DNA of 64,000 bases, taken from Camellia lanceoleosa (lineage: Eukaryota; Streptophyta; Magnoliopsida; Ericales; Theaceae). A program made the position numbers and the translations under genes. The notes under the pieces are model-generated. The model saw only the letters and a program-made list of their open reading frames with translations, was not told the DNA's origin and did no database searches. Shown here piece by piece: positions 1-12,094 of the stretch (position 1 is its first letter; each line of letters starts with the position of its first letter). The stretch lies in assembly GCA_025200525.1 (NCBI GenBank), contig CM045761.1, positions 136,960,223 through 137,024,222 on the forward strand. The letters run 5' to 3'.

Positions 1-200
1 ACGAGCAAAACAAACAGAGCAAAAAAACCAGAAAAACCAGAAGAAATAGGCACTGCAGCTCCTAAACAGCACTCCTTTAGGCACCAAACAGAACAGGCTC
101 TGCCTTGAACAGATAATCACCTCTACCATTACTTTGTTTGTTCAGTTCAGATCAGCAACTTGATATCACCACAAAACAATACCAAAACACAACCAGTTCA

Positions 201-423
201 GATCACCCACTGGGGTGACATATTGCAGTTCATAAAACCAGTTCAGATCAGCAACAAATCACCACAACACAATACCAAATCACCAAGTCAGCAACAAGCC
301 CACTGGGGTGATAAATCACCAAATCAGCAACACAAACACTAAACAACACAAACCCAGCAAAACAGCACTGTGATCACCCACTGGGTTGACAAATTACTAA
401 TTGCAGATCACCCACTTGGATAA
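201..423. repeat. four copies of a small hairpin-like motif in the LINE 3' region
   Basis: The motif GATCACCCACTGGGGTGA and close variants occur at 201-218, about 297-312, 372-390 and 406-423. The first can fold as TCACCC-ACTG-GGGTGA, a six-pair stem with a four-base loop; the second and third partly keep the stem and the fourth is degraded. They lie in the LINE's 3' untranslated part. Whether they have a role in retrotransposition is unknown. Confidence 0.5.
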
Positions 424-1267
424 CAGCAGCAGATGGCAGATAGCCAGTAGGGAAGCATGGCACCGACAATCAAACCTATGAAGACTTACGGGGTGAGTGG
501 TGTTTCCAGTAGCATCAAGGAGGGCCAACTACAACACTGCAGCAGATCCAATGGCAAATCCATTTCTAGTCCGGCAGGAATCAGTAACACCTTGCGCAGG
601 GCTACAGTATTTAGAAGAAAAAACTGCACAAATTACCTTCACTGCAGCCAACAACCATCACCCAGCAAAACACCACAAACCAGACTGCAGCCTTGACAAC
701 TAAACCAGCCTTCCATTTTCTGATCAACCCAAAAACCCAGCCTTACAACAAATCAGCATAGCATACACTTCTGAAAACAGACCAAACATCCTTCCCATTC
801 TGATGAACACAGTTAACCAGCCTTCCCATTTCAAAGCAGCCTCCTACTCTTGGCATCACAAGAGCAATCACACCAGCAAATTCACTCTTAGCATCACAGT
901 AGCAAGGTAATTAACTTTCAAACCAGAACCAAATGCCACAACATTACGGAAGCTTTTGGACACAGCAGAGCAAACCAGAGCAACTTTTGAACTAACCAGC
1001 ATACAGCAGATCAGGCCTTAGCCTCCTACTATCTGCACAAACCAGGGCAGCCTCCAAGCACCAGAATAGCAAACAGAACACAAAGCAGACTAAAATCTTC
1101 CTAAAATCTGCACATAGCAACCAGCTTAGCCATCAAATAAACCTCATACAACAAATAGACCTCCAAAATCATAAAGCAGACCAGCAACCAACACTCCCAA
1201 AATCTGCAACCAACAAACAGAACAGAGCTCCACCAAACCTTTGAACAAGGGATTACTGCCTAGACAC

Positions 1268-4200
1268 TTAGAGGCAATTTCTCACCTGCTGCAATCTATA
1301 GATAACATCCGTAACAGAGAATGAGCATTTTGGATCATATGATTGCCACCAAAAAGCTACCCTGACTTTGATAAGTTCGCATAGTTCCACCAAGTTAGGC
1401 TGCATACTAGAGAACATTCCTACATTTCCAAACTGACCAAATTACAGCTGCTGGGATTGCTCTCCAAATTAGAGTTTCCTTTTTCCTAAACTTCCAACTC
1501 ATCCACCATTGTAGCAACCCTTCCAAAGACCCTGGAACTACCCATGACAGCCCCCAGCACTGCATTATATTCGACCAGATTTTCCAAATAACAGGGCAGA
1601 AAAGAATAATGTGGTTCACAAATTCCACTTCTTCTTTACAAAAAATGCAAGATGAGGCAACATTGTCCCTCAACACTCCAATTCTATTCAGGAACTCAGC
1701 TGTCTTTAACCTGCCTTTCCATGCTAACCACAAGATAAACTTCGATTTAGGTGGAGCAAAAGTATTCCAGATTAGCCCTGTGGATGTGGAATTTAAACCA
1801 TTTGTCAATTGACACCATTTGTAAATAGAATTCAGCTTGAAAAGCCCATTTGGGCCTGCCTTCCATCTCATGGCATCACTTTGATCCATATGCAAATCAG
1901 GGCCAACACCCAGCAGAGCAATAAGCCTAGAATTTTCTTCCTCTTCGCAAACATGTAAAGATCTTCTATACCTAAAGCTCCATTCATTAGACAGAACTTT
2001 CCTTGATATCAGATTGCTCAATGAGATCTCTTTCTCATCACTCAATTGGTACAATCTAGGGAATTGAGATTTCAGACTAACTTCCCCCATCCATACATCA
2101 TCCCAGAAGCTTATTCTCCGACCATTACCAATTGAAATAACCATATTCTCCCTAAAAAAATTATACAGATCAGGATTGCTGACTGTTACTCCCAAAATGC
2201 CCTTCCAGATTTTTGACAAATGGCCTGAATCTGCAACCAAAGGCAACCACTGTCCACCAACAGATCCATATATGCTGCAAACAACTTCTTTTCACAATGC
2301 ACCCTCTTCCGAAGCATACCTCCACCACCATTTTAATAGCAGACACTGATTTGCCAAACTTAAATCTGTGATTCCCAAACCCCCTTGGTTCTTATTCCTC
2401 AATACTTCTTTCCATCTTACCAGGTGCACTTTTCTCTTGAGATCTGTATCTCTCCACAGGAATGTTGCTTGCAATCTATTGATATCCTTAGCTACACCTT
2501 TAGGTATCCTAAATAAGGACATGTAATAAGTGGGCAAAGAGGACAGCACTGATTTTATGAGAACCAGTCTTCCTGCAAAAGACAAAAGTCTTCTTTTCCA
2601 TCCTGCCAGTTTCAACTTGACCTTGTCGATAATTGGTTGCCAAGTTTTTCTTCGACTAGGATTGGCTCCCAGTGGCAGCCCTAAGTACTTCAAAGGAAGT
2701 TTTTGACCCAAACAATGAAGCTTAACTGCAAACTCCTTGACCAACTCATCATCCACGCCCACACCACAAACTACACTTTTATGGAAGTTTATTTTCAACC
2801 TAGATACAATTTCAAAACATCTTAAAACTCTTTCCATGGCCTCAATTTCTGACCAATCAACTTCACATAAAAATAAAGTATCATCCGCAAACTGAAGGTG
2901 GGAAACATTAATCCTCCTAGAACCCACTTCCACCCCTTTTAAAATTCCTAACTCCTTTGCTCTTAATACTAGAATGTTAAGCCCTTCGGCTACAACATTG
3001 AACAAAAAAGGTGAGAGTGGATCTCCTTGCCTTAACCCTCTTTGAGGTTTGAACTCTTCAGATGGGGAGCCATTTACTAGCACATAAATTCTTGCTGAAG
3101 AAATACATTCTTTCATCCACCCAATCCATCTAGAACCAAATCCAAAGTTCTCTAACATTTTTAATAGGAAATTCCAATTTACCGAATCATATGCCTTTTC
3201 AAAATCCAGCTTAAGGATTATACATTTCTTCTTGGATTTCTTCCACCATTCCACAACCTCATTAGCAATGAGAACTCCATCCATGATGTTTCTCTCTCCC
3301 AAAAAAGCAGACTGGACATTGTCAATCACAAAAGGCAGCACTTGCTTGAATCTGCGTGCCAAAACCTTAGATAAAATTTTATAAACTGAATTTATCAGGC
3401 TAATAGGCCTGTAATCGCCAAGAGAGGATGGGCAATCCTTTTTAGGTATCAAAGCAATAAAGGAGCAATTTACACCATACCCCAATTTACTATTCTTGTG
3501 AAATTCAATCATGAACTTCATTAAGTCTTTCTTCATAACTTTCCACCCCTTTTGAAAACATAGCATGTTAAACCCATCTGGCCCTGGGGCTTTATTGCCA
3601 TCACACTCTTTTAATGTTGTCCACACTTCGGACTCTGAGAAATCTCTTTCCAGTATATCCTTTGCTAGATTGCAATCCACCTTCTTGAAGAGCCCACCAA
3701 TCCCAGGCCTGATTTTCCATACTTCATCAAATTGCACCTTGAAATGATTAACAGCTGCTTGTTTAATCTCCCTGGGCTGATCTAAAATAGTTTCCCCAAC
3801 CTTCAGAGAACTAATCATATTCCTATTTTGTTTTACTGTTGCCGTGACATGGAAGAACCTTGTATTCTTGTCACTTTTTAGTGCCTAATCCAGCCTTGAT
3901 TTTTGTAACCATAGCCACTCCTTTCTCTTCCTGAGTTTCCAGACCATGGCTAGCACCTCTTTTTTCTTCACAATCTCTTCCTCATTGAGAATTCTAGATT
4001 CTGCCAACAAGTCAATGGTATGTAGTTTTGATTCAGCTTCTTTAATTTTAGTCTCTACATTCCCAAACACCTCACAGTTCCATTTTTTCAACGCCGCCTT
4101 TAATGATCTCAGCTTGGTCATGATAATGAACCCAGCCCACCCTTCCAGCTGGGTGTTATCCCAAATCGTTTGAATTTCCTTAGAGAACATAGGATGTAGC

Positions 4201-4931
4201 ACCCAAGCATTAATAAATCTAAAGGGTTTAGGTCCCCAATCTCTATCATCCTCCATTAACATAATAGGGCAATGATCAGATAGTAATCGAGGTAGACCCC
4301 AAGTCTTAAGCTTGAACCACTCCAACCATTCTGTGTTTACTAAAAATCTGTCAATTCTGCTCCAATGCTGTAAAGTACCCAATGTGTACTGCCTCCCTAA
4401 CATTGGCAAGTCCACAAGCTCTAGGCTTTCAATGAAACTGTTAAAATCCTGCATTCCTTTACTCCTCCTTAGACAACCTTTTCTCTCTACTATTGATGAG
4501 ACTTCATTAAAATCACCACCCAAACACCATGGCTTAGGAAAAGATGCTTTCAATCTAGACAATACATCCCAAAATTGTCTTCTATCTACCTCCTCATTAG
4601 GGGCATAAATATTACCAACTACACACTCAAGACTAGAGTAGATCATACCTGTCATCAACACAAACCTCCTTGAGCTGCAGCATTCCTTTAGTTCGAACAC
4701 ATCAGGCTTCCAAATGCATAACAAGCCACCCGCACTACCTTCTGCATCTACAACCAGGAACTCCAATAAGTCATGAGGCCACAAGGATCTCACAACACTT
4801 TCATCGATCTCTGATTTTTTTGTTTCTTGGAATAACACCATATCCACCCTCTTCTCTCTTAAAAAAACCTTAATCCTTCTTCTTTTCTCCACTCTACCAA
4901 TCCCTCTCACATTCCATGATAAGATCTTCAT
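1268..4931 (-). pseudogene. LINE ORF2: AP endonuclease and reverse transcriptase, broken
   Basis: The start is the ATG at 4931, giving MKILSWNVRGIG, the usual start of a plant L1 endonuclease. Visible endonuclease motifs are SWNVRG, QETK, GDFNEV and SDHCP. The RT part (about 3818-2292) has the PISLINSVYKILSK and QRGLRQGDPLSPFLF blocks and the catalytic FADD in LQFADDTLF. A zf-RVT-type region follows (2246-1407). Breaks are an in-frame TAG at 3885-3887 (context SRLD*ALKS), an in-frame TGA at 2292-2294, and a frameshift near 1400-1410, after which the frame runs through PNLVELCELIKVRVAFW to a TAA at 1268-1270. No RNase H domain follows zf-RVT. The few lesions in about 1,220 codons suggest moderate age. 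Confidence 0.88.
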
Positions 4932-4972
4932 AAGAAAACTATAGTACTCCTAATCTCCCGTATGGTGATGCT

Positions 4973-7037
4973 CTAGTCATCACCATGTTCCTGCACCTCT
5001 GCAGCTCTTACCTCATCCTCTTCCTCCATATGCACAATCTTGTTAATTAATTCAGCCTCGTTGCCTCCAAAATCCAAACCCAAAGCCTTGCCGATCTGAA
5101 TAGTATTATGTGCTTCCTTTAACTTCTTCATCTGACAAGGCGAATTATTGGATACCGAAAGTGATGCTGATACTGCTGCTACTGCTCCGCGAAGCAAAAC
5201 TCCACGTTGGAACCCACTACGAAACAGCAGCCCCTTCTTTCTTGATTTCTGTCGGGTTCTTGCTTCCTTCTCCCTTCTTACTTCTTTGATATCCCTACTT
5301 CCACATGGTAGGGTCCTTTCCCATTTCCTCCCTGAATATGCAGTCCATCCTCATGGTTAGACTGGACCTCCGTCAATGATTCAGCCACCAAATTCGTATT
5401 GTGTTGCTTGCCGGTCCCCACCTCAGTGGTTAGGCCCTTACTAAACTCCTTAGGCCTAAGTGTTGACTCATGAGACCCAATACAACCCGCACCAAGCTGG
5501 TCCATAGGTAGCACTACTTCCAAAACAATATTAGGCCTGCAAAGATCATTTTCACCAATGCTTCTCACAAGCCCTTCACGTCCTCCTTCACCTTTTACAG
5601 TTCGTGTCCTCCACTCCTCTGTACATTGGCCATCATAATCATTCATGCCTCTCTTGGAACTTGTACACTGAAGTATAGTTGCCCCTCCTGAGTCTTTAGC
5701 ACCCAGATTTGGAACTGATTCATTCACCATTGAAAACGATGAATAATTGCAGGCATGCTCCACATCTACCTGCCCATCCATTTCACCCATTTCCTTCCCT
5801 GCCAGGTCACCTAGAGCCTCCAGCTCAGTCTTTTTGCCTACCACCTCCTCCTCTTCCACGTCAGCCTCGTTGCAAGCCACCTCGGCCTCTTCGCAAGCCA
5901 CGTCCTCATCTTCTTCCTTGTTCCCTTGGTACTGCACAGAGCTTTGATCAACTCCAGTATTGTTCTGTACTGAGTCCCTTCCACTTAGCTTTCCTTTACA
6001 CATGCACTGGTTCTCATGTACCCCATCACCAAAGCAACATTCCTCTACTACACGAACGGGATGAAAATTACCTCTGTATTCTAACATCACCAGTTGATCA
6101 ATTCGTTCCAGCTGTTGTGTGCAGATTCTGATTCATCCACATTTGAGAGACTCCATACGTGCGATATTATCATCCATCTCTACTAGCTTCCCCCATAATT
6201 CCCCAATTCGTTGGAAATTTTTTGTATTCCATAAGTTAGGTGGAGTACCAAAACAACTAAGCCAAACGGATCTCTCATAATCCGCTCTCATTCCACATTC
6301 CCATCTACTAAAACTCTCGCACCAGTCATAAATCCATTCTTCCATCTCCTGCATTATAACTTCATGACTTTCTCAGTTAAAAAGGATAGAAACACTACCC
6401 TCCCTCCTCCTTCTCTAACTTTTATATCCTTCAAACCCCTGCTTGTCAATTCTGACTTTAGATCCAGAATGTTGCACTGATCTCTCAATTTTAATACTGC
6501 ACTTGTACTCAGCCATCCATTACCATACTCCTCTGCTGTTACTCTATAAGCATTACCTTCACCTCCTTTCATACCTTTCACCACCTCAGCGTATGATCCC
6601 TTCCTTACGTTTTCAGCTGTGTTCACTCTCCCAACAGTTTTCATTCTCTTGGATACTTCTAAGCTCTGCTTCACTAGTCCAGTTTTTAGTTTTAGCTGAT
6701 CTTTCCCAAACTTTTCATTTCCGTACTCTGCCCTTTTCACTTTTAGCACCTTGTCTTTACACCAAATCCCATTCGTTTTCTGTACTGCTATTCCAGCCGC
6801 AGTGGGGCAGTCATATCTTACAAAACCGAATCTAGATTGTGTTACTCTCCTCCTTTTATTTGGAATGAAAACATCCTTAACAACCCCAAACTTAGAGAAC
6901 AATACATATAACTCTTTTGGGCTCATACCATTGGGTATATCATCCACAAACACCGTATGGATGGCTGCTGATGCTGCATATCGTCCTTGCCTTCTTCTGA
7001 ATACCGGCTTCCAGCCTCCTCCAGCTCGGTGATCCAT
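4973..7037 (-). pseudogene. LINE ORF1 with RNA recognition motif, broken
   Basis: The likely start is the ATG at 7037 (MDHRAGGGWKPVF); an in-frame ATG further upstream (7115) adds a hydrophobic leader that looks like 5' UTR. An RRM is clear: RNP2-like VFVDDI and RNP1-like SRFGFVRY, about 40 residues apart, near residues 30-100. ORF1 proteins bind the LINE RNA. After a frame change near 6354 the sequence continues with a block typical of plant LINE ORF1 (WIYDWCESF, then WLSCFGTPPNLW and NFQRIGELWGK), then an acidic low-complexity stretch (about 6090-5278) and a short tail to about 4973. Stops and frameshifts separate these segments. Confidence 0.8.
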
Positions 7038-7120
7038 CAAAAAGATCAAGTGAATGAGATTCAGATGGACCAAATATTGCCAGAACACCGCCGAAACACT
7101 ACCGAAAATCACCAATAGTG

Positions 7121-8918
7121 ATACTGTTGTAAATATAAATCATGTTTATGAGTGTTTTGTTTTAAAGTAAAAGGTCACCATTAAACTATATTATTGTGTT
7201 TGAAAATTCTATATAAAATTTATATTTGTATATCATGACTCAATAAGAATATGTTTAGGTAGAATTTAATGATAGAAAATTATAGAATGTAGTCATAATG
7301 ATAGGAAGAAGAAATGACAGAAAAAGGGTAAGATGGTCATTTAAAAAAATTTAGAGTATGACATTAGCAATCTATAGGGAAATTTGTAATGAGATTACAA
7401 ACTTTAGGAAGAGAAATGTAATTTTTCAAATGTGAGTGGAGATCTGTATTAAACAGAAACCTTAGAGGGTGTCAATGTAATTTATCCAAATTATTTTTTA
7501 TTTTTTTGAAAAAATATATTTTTTATTTTTTAAGGAAAACATATATATTTTTATTTTTCAGAAAATTTTTTTTGTTATTTTTTTAAGTATTGGCCAAATA
7601 ATTATGATTTATATATATATATATATATATGGGCGATTCAAAAAAATTTTAAAAAAATTATAAAAAAAAATATTAAAAATATTTAAAAATTAAAATACAT
7701 AAATAAAATAAAATATTTAAAATAAAAAGAAAAGAAAATATTTAAAATAAAAATTACATATTTAAATAAATTTGTAAATATTTAAAAAAATTAAATTTTT
7801 TCAAAAAATACAACACACAAATGTATTAAATGCAGCACACAAAAGACAAAATGAATAAATATTTACAATAAAAATAAATATTTATTCTAAAAAAATAAAT
7901 CCAAAACAATTTTAAAATACAACTCAAAACTCATTATTCATTTCAAAACTCATAACTAAACAAATTTTCTATTTTCAAAATTCATTTCAAAAACTTATCT
8001 TTCAAAACACAAATCCACACTAAAATCAAGATTCTAAAATTAAATTAAACGGAGCCAAAGGATTTTGTTAACATCTGTCCTAAGGGAAAATGTTATGGAA
8101 TGTATTAAATGAGTGTAATTACTTCAATTTTTATGGGAAGTAGGAAAAGCTTTTAAAGCTGTTAGGATTAATGATTCTTTTTTTTACATAGAGACCAAAA
8201 TACCCTCATATTTTCCTTAATTTAATTCATTAATTTTGCTTCTACTCTTTTATTTTATTATAATTATATATATTTTTATTTGCAACGTATAGACTGATTA
8301 TATAATTTAAATAAAGCATTTTTTAGTACTATTATGCTTTTTTGATATACATTTATGTGAACGATGTTCTTATGAACAGCTACTACTAGGCACAATGAGT
8401 TGAATGAAAAAGTTGAAATAATGTTGGGATTGAGAGTACTAGATTTAGATTATTCACTATTCTACAAGAGATGTAGGTTAAGTAAATTATCAAAAATGAC
8501 CCCCCCAAAAAAAAATCTAAGAAAAAAGAAAAAAGAAAAAGAGAATTGATGGAAAACAATATACTTCAAAATGCTAACTTTAACAATATTCTTCAATCTC
8601 TTTCCACGACAAGGCTTTCCCTTTCCTCTCCTGCATATTAATGTTGACATTTTTGTTTCTGTTTCTCTAAAGCTTTGTATCCATTATGTATTTGACTTTA
8701 GAAATCCTTTTAGTGCTCTTTTGTGGTTCCTATTAGTATCCTCTATATATAAGTTGTGATATTACTATAAAGTTAAATTAATAATGCTTAAGAATTGCAT
8801 CGAGTGAATTCTTTCCTTTTCTTTTTTCTTTTTAATTTTTTGAATTTGCTTGCAAGTATGTGACTGTTTACTTAATTCAAAGGAAAACTTCTCTACTTAC
8901 TTTGAGATTTTATTACAG
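7121..8918. other. AT-rich intergenic stretch, no gene seen
   Basis: This sequence between the LINE 5' end and the first recognisable PMT exon is very AT-rich (notably 7490-7800), with a short (TA)n run near 7607-7630 and poly-A/poly-T tracts. Short open frames here have no recognisable motif. The PMT N-terminal exons expected upstream of 8919 are not visible, so they are deleted or too diverged to see. Confidence 0.6.
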
Positions 8919-9502
8919 GTGTGGTTCAATAATGTACCCCATATGCGCCTGGTTGAAGATAAAGGAGACCAAAATTGGATATCAAGAAAAAACAATAAAT
9001 TTATATTTCCAGGAGGTGGAACACAGTTTATCAATGGGGCAGATCAGTACTTGGATCACATTTCCAATGTTGGCTACTTAAACACCCGAGTTGCCTTGGA
9101 TGTTGGTTGTGGAGTAGCAAGCTTTGGTGCCTACTTACTAGGTCGTAATGTGACCACCCTGTCAATAGCACCAAAAGATGTTCATGAGAACCAGATTCAA
9201 TTTGCTCTAGAGCGAGGTGTGCCTGCCATGGTGGCTGTATTTGCAACACACCGTCTATTGTATCCTAGCCAGCATTTGATTGGATACATTGTTCAAGATG
9301 CAATATTAACTGGGCTCGTGATGGTATACCTTTGCAATTTAATCTTTCAGTATTAAGATGAAATAATTATTAATGATAGGCGCATTTTTTTCCCTGGTAC
9401 CTCATCATTATTATGTGGTCAGTTTATGTATCCAATACCTACTTCTTTTTCATTTTTTATTAAGGTGCATCAGAACTGTCTTTTCTTCTTCTTTATTATC
9501 TC

Positions 9503-9751
9503 CTCCCTCTGTTTCAAAATATTAGTCATTTTTGAAAAATCTAACTTTTTTTTATAGTACAATTATTATACTTCAAAAATATTAACTTTCCAAAACTACC
9601 CTCCTTTTTTATTTGGGAAACATCAATTGTTATAATTGTACTTTTTGTGTATATTAATATTAACGAATTTAATGGAAGAGCAAAATAGAAAATTTATGTC
9701 ATTTTAGTCCTTCATTTTTCAAAAGGGACTAATATTTTGGAACGGAGGGAG
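9503..9751. mobile_element. Stowaway-type MITE (Tc1/mariner)
   Basis: The left end CTCCCTCTGTTTCAAAATATTAG and the inverted right end (read on the other strand CTCCCTCCGTTCCAAAATATTAG) pair over about 25 bases, and a TA follows the right end. This matches the CTCCCTCCGT Stowaway terminus with TA target duplication. The left TA is degenerate. The element is about 250 bp and sits in a PMT intron. Confidence 0.8.
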
Positions 9752-10460
9752 TAATTGTTGGAGGAATGAACATGTCTTATATTTGGTGGATGGTGTTCCT
9801 GCCTTATTGATGTTAATTGTCCTTTTTTTTGTTTGGTTGTTGTGAAGATGGAATTTTGCTTCTTGAGGTCAACAGGATGCCAAGGGCAGGGGGACAGTTT
9901 GTTTGGGCAGCACAATCTGTTTATGAGTATGAAGATAAGTCGCAAGAACAATGGAAAGGTAAGCATCATGTCCAAACTAACTTGTTAAAAAACTAAAACC
10001 TAGAAAAGGAATCATGTCGAAATTACTAAAGTACATTGGTCGGGAACTATTGAATTCTACCCTGCTCACGGTGGGTGGGAACTTCTTAAACACAGTTAAA
10101 AGGTTATTAGTTATTTTTTTATTATTGTAAATATTGTGTAATTCTGAAGATATACAGACGTGTGTGTATGTGTTTTACTCATTTTTGTGATATTTTCCTT
10201 TTTACGATTTCTAGCATGATGGTATTACATTGCATCTTCTTCTCTTTCCTTGTCTCATATCTCTTCATTGCTGATTCCTGACCTTAATTGTGCACAGAAA
10301 TGGGGAACCTTTCTTGGCGTATTTGTTGGGAACTTATAAAGAGGGAAGGGTACATTGCTATATGGAGGAAGCCTTTGAACAACAACTGCTATGTTAATCG
10401 GCATCCTCAGTTACAACCTCCTATATGCGAAGCCAATGACGAATCCAGACACTGTTTGGT

Positions 10461-10785
10461 CAGGGCCGACCTTGGGGTGAGGCGACTAAGGCGGTCGCCT
10501 CGGGCCCCTAATTTTGAACAAAATTTAGGGCCCCCAATTAAGGGAGTGTATCATATTGTGTTATTTCATAATTACTTCAATACTAGCTCAATTCATTTAT
10601 TATCATGTTATCGTATAGTGTTATTTTGATTCATGTCCGATTAATATTTAATGTGAAAACTTTCACTTTTAGTTAAAATTAAATGTACTCATCAGTGTTT
10701 TATATCTAGACCAACATTTTTGTATCAAGCATCCATATCAAATTCGTATCGATCACATGAATGATAAAATGTACTCATCAGTGTT
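10461..10785. mobile_element. hAT-like terminal fragment
   Basis: It begins CAGGGCCGACCTTGGGGTG, in the style of hAT termini that start CAGGG, and is followed by a GC-rich subterminal hairpin (GGGCCCCTAATTTTG pairing with its complement near 10533). It abuts the GT of the PMT exon's splice donor at 10459-10460. I see no matching right terminus; the sequence runs AT-rich until the duplicated block begins at 10786, so the element is probably truncated. A direct repeat AAATGTACTCATCAGTGTTT lies near 10681 and 10770. Confidence 0.5.
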
Positions 10786-12094
10786 TGAACCCAAGATGTT
10801 GATACATAAAGAAAAGAGATTGATTTTTCTAAGGGCAATGAGATTTCGTTTTGGTTAGGGTAGCAGAAAATTGGGGTTTGGTCAAATAGCCAAGTGCCAT
10901 TACTTTTGGATGTCTGTTTGTAATGTCTGTGACTTGATTTGGACCTGAATATAGCGCAGAACTGTTAGAAAGACAAAGTTTATTTATTTAATGGCTCTAC
11001 AAAATCAGTCAACTGGCTATTTGAGAATTTAGCATGATAAATTACGTTTGGAACCTGTTTAATCCCAGAGTTTGCAAGGAACTATATTCTCCAAAAACTT
11101 TATTTCTAGTTCAGATAGAATTAATTGGATTTGTGAACAAAATATGCTGACAGCATGCACTTCAGGGAATGACGAATGTATGTTTTGAATTTTTCACACA
11201 TTTACATATCAAGATGTTAGTAAAATTCTGGTTTGGGGTAAATTGACAGAGATTATTCGACAGGGAAAACCAAATTCCACAAAAACAGAAAAAGTACATT
11301 GATGCATTCTTGCAGGTATGTCAGTCTGATGGCATGTATCACTCCGTTACCTGAGAATGGTTATGGGGCTAATGTTACTACCTGGCCCACACACCTTCAT
11401 TATCCACCAGACAGGCTACTTACCATAAAAATGGATGCCTACAATTCCCGAAAGGAAATATTCAGAGCAGAGTAACTTACACCTACGAAACGTGATGGAC
11501 ATGAAGGCTGGATGTGCAGGGTAACTTCTTTTTCTTCTTCCTTTTCATCTCTTTATATATGTTTACCCTTCTCTAATTCTGGAAGGGTACTTTTTAATTT
11601 TGATTGCTTGAATTACTATATCATGGAAACTTTGTTCATGGCAGGTTTGCTGCAGCATTACATGATTATGGGATTGATTGCTGGGTTATGAATGTTGTTC
11701 CTGTTAGTGGTTTCAATACATCGCCTGTTATTTATGGCCGTGGGCTCGTAGGAGTTATGCATGACTGGTATGTGCAATGCACTTTTTCTACTTCTGGTTG
11801 AGAACAAATTCACGTTTCCTTATTCCATGTGGTTGAATAGCTCAGACTTCTTAATTATAATTTTTAAATCCTTCTTTCAAACAAAATCATCATCATTGTA
11901 TCAACTCATTATACATCAATGGTACTTGTGCCTGAAGTCAACTCGAGGCATCTGAAAATTTTCACTGATTTCAGCCCACCAAGATTCTATAACATTAGAA
12001 GATCTTTAGAATGTTGGTTTTTAAAGCTTATCGTGCTCTGCCTTGTGCTATGGAATAAGAAATAGTGGTTTATAACTCTAGATAGTTATTAAAT

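Larger units (their letters stand above)
1..7120 (-). mobile_element. L1-type LINE with RRM-containing ORF1 (decayed)
   Basis: A minus-strand non-LTR retrotransposon. Reading leftwards it has ORF1 with an RNA recognition motif (7037 to about 4973), ORF2 with endonuclease, reverse transcriptase and zf-RVT regions (4931 to 1268), and about 1.27 kb of 3' untranslated sequence rich in CTGGTTTGC-type words. No oligo(A) tail (oligo(T) on +) is visible before base 1, so the 3' end probably lies outside the window and no target duplication can be read. ORF1 with an RRM, and no RNase H domain after zf-RVT, are features reported for the plant BNR-type L1 branch; that placement is from memory. Several stops and frameshifts make it inactive. 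Confidence 0.88.

Noticed and set aside
160..703. Small plus-strand ORFs at the left edge
   Set aside because: They lie in the 3' region of the minus-strand LINE and consist of biased Gln/Asn/Pro sequence with no motif.
7120..7140. Target-site duplication for the left LINE
   Set aside because: The 3' end of the element lies before base 1, so only one flank is visible.
8850..8918. Start codon and N-terminus for the first PMT exon
   Set aside because: The bases before 8919 are an intron end (TTTATTACAG acceptor); the in-frame ATG at 8850 is read-through and does not resemble a PMT N-terminus.
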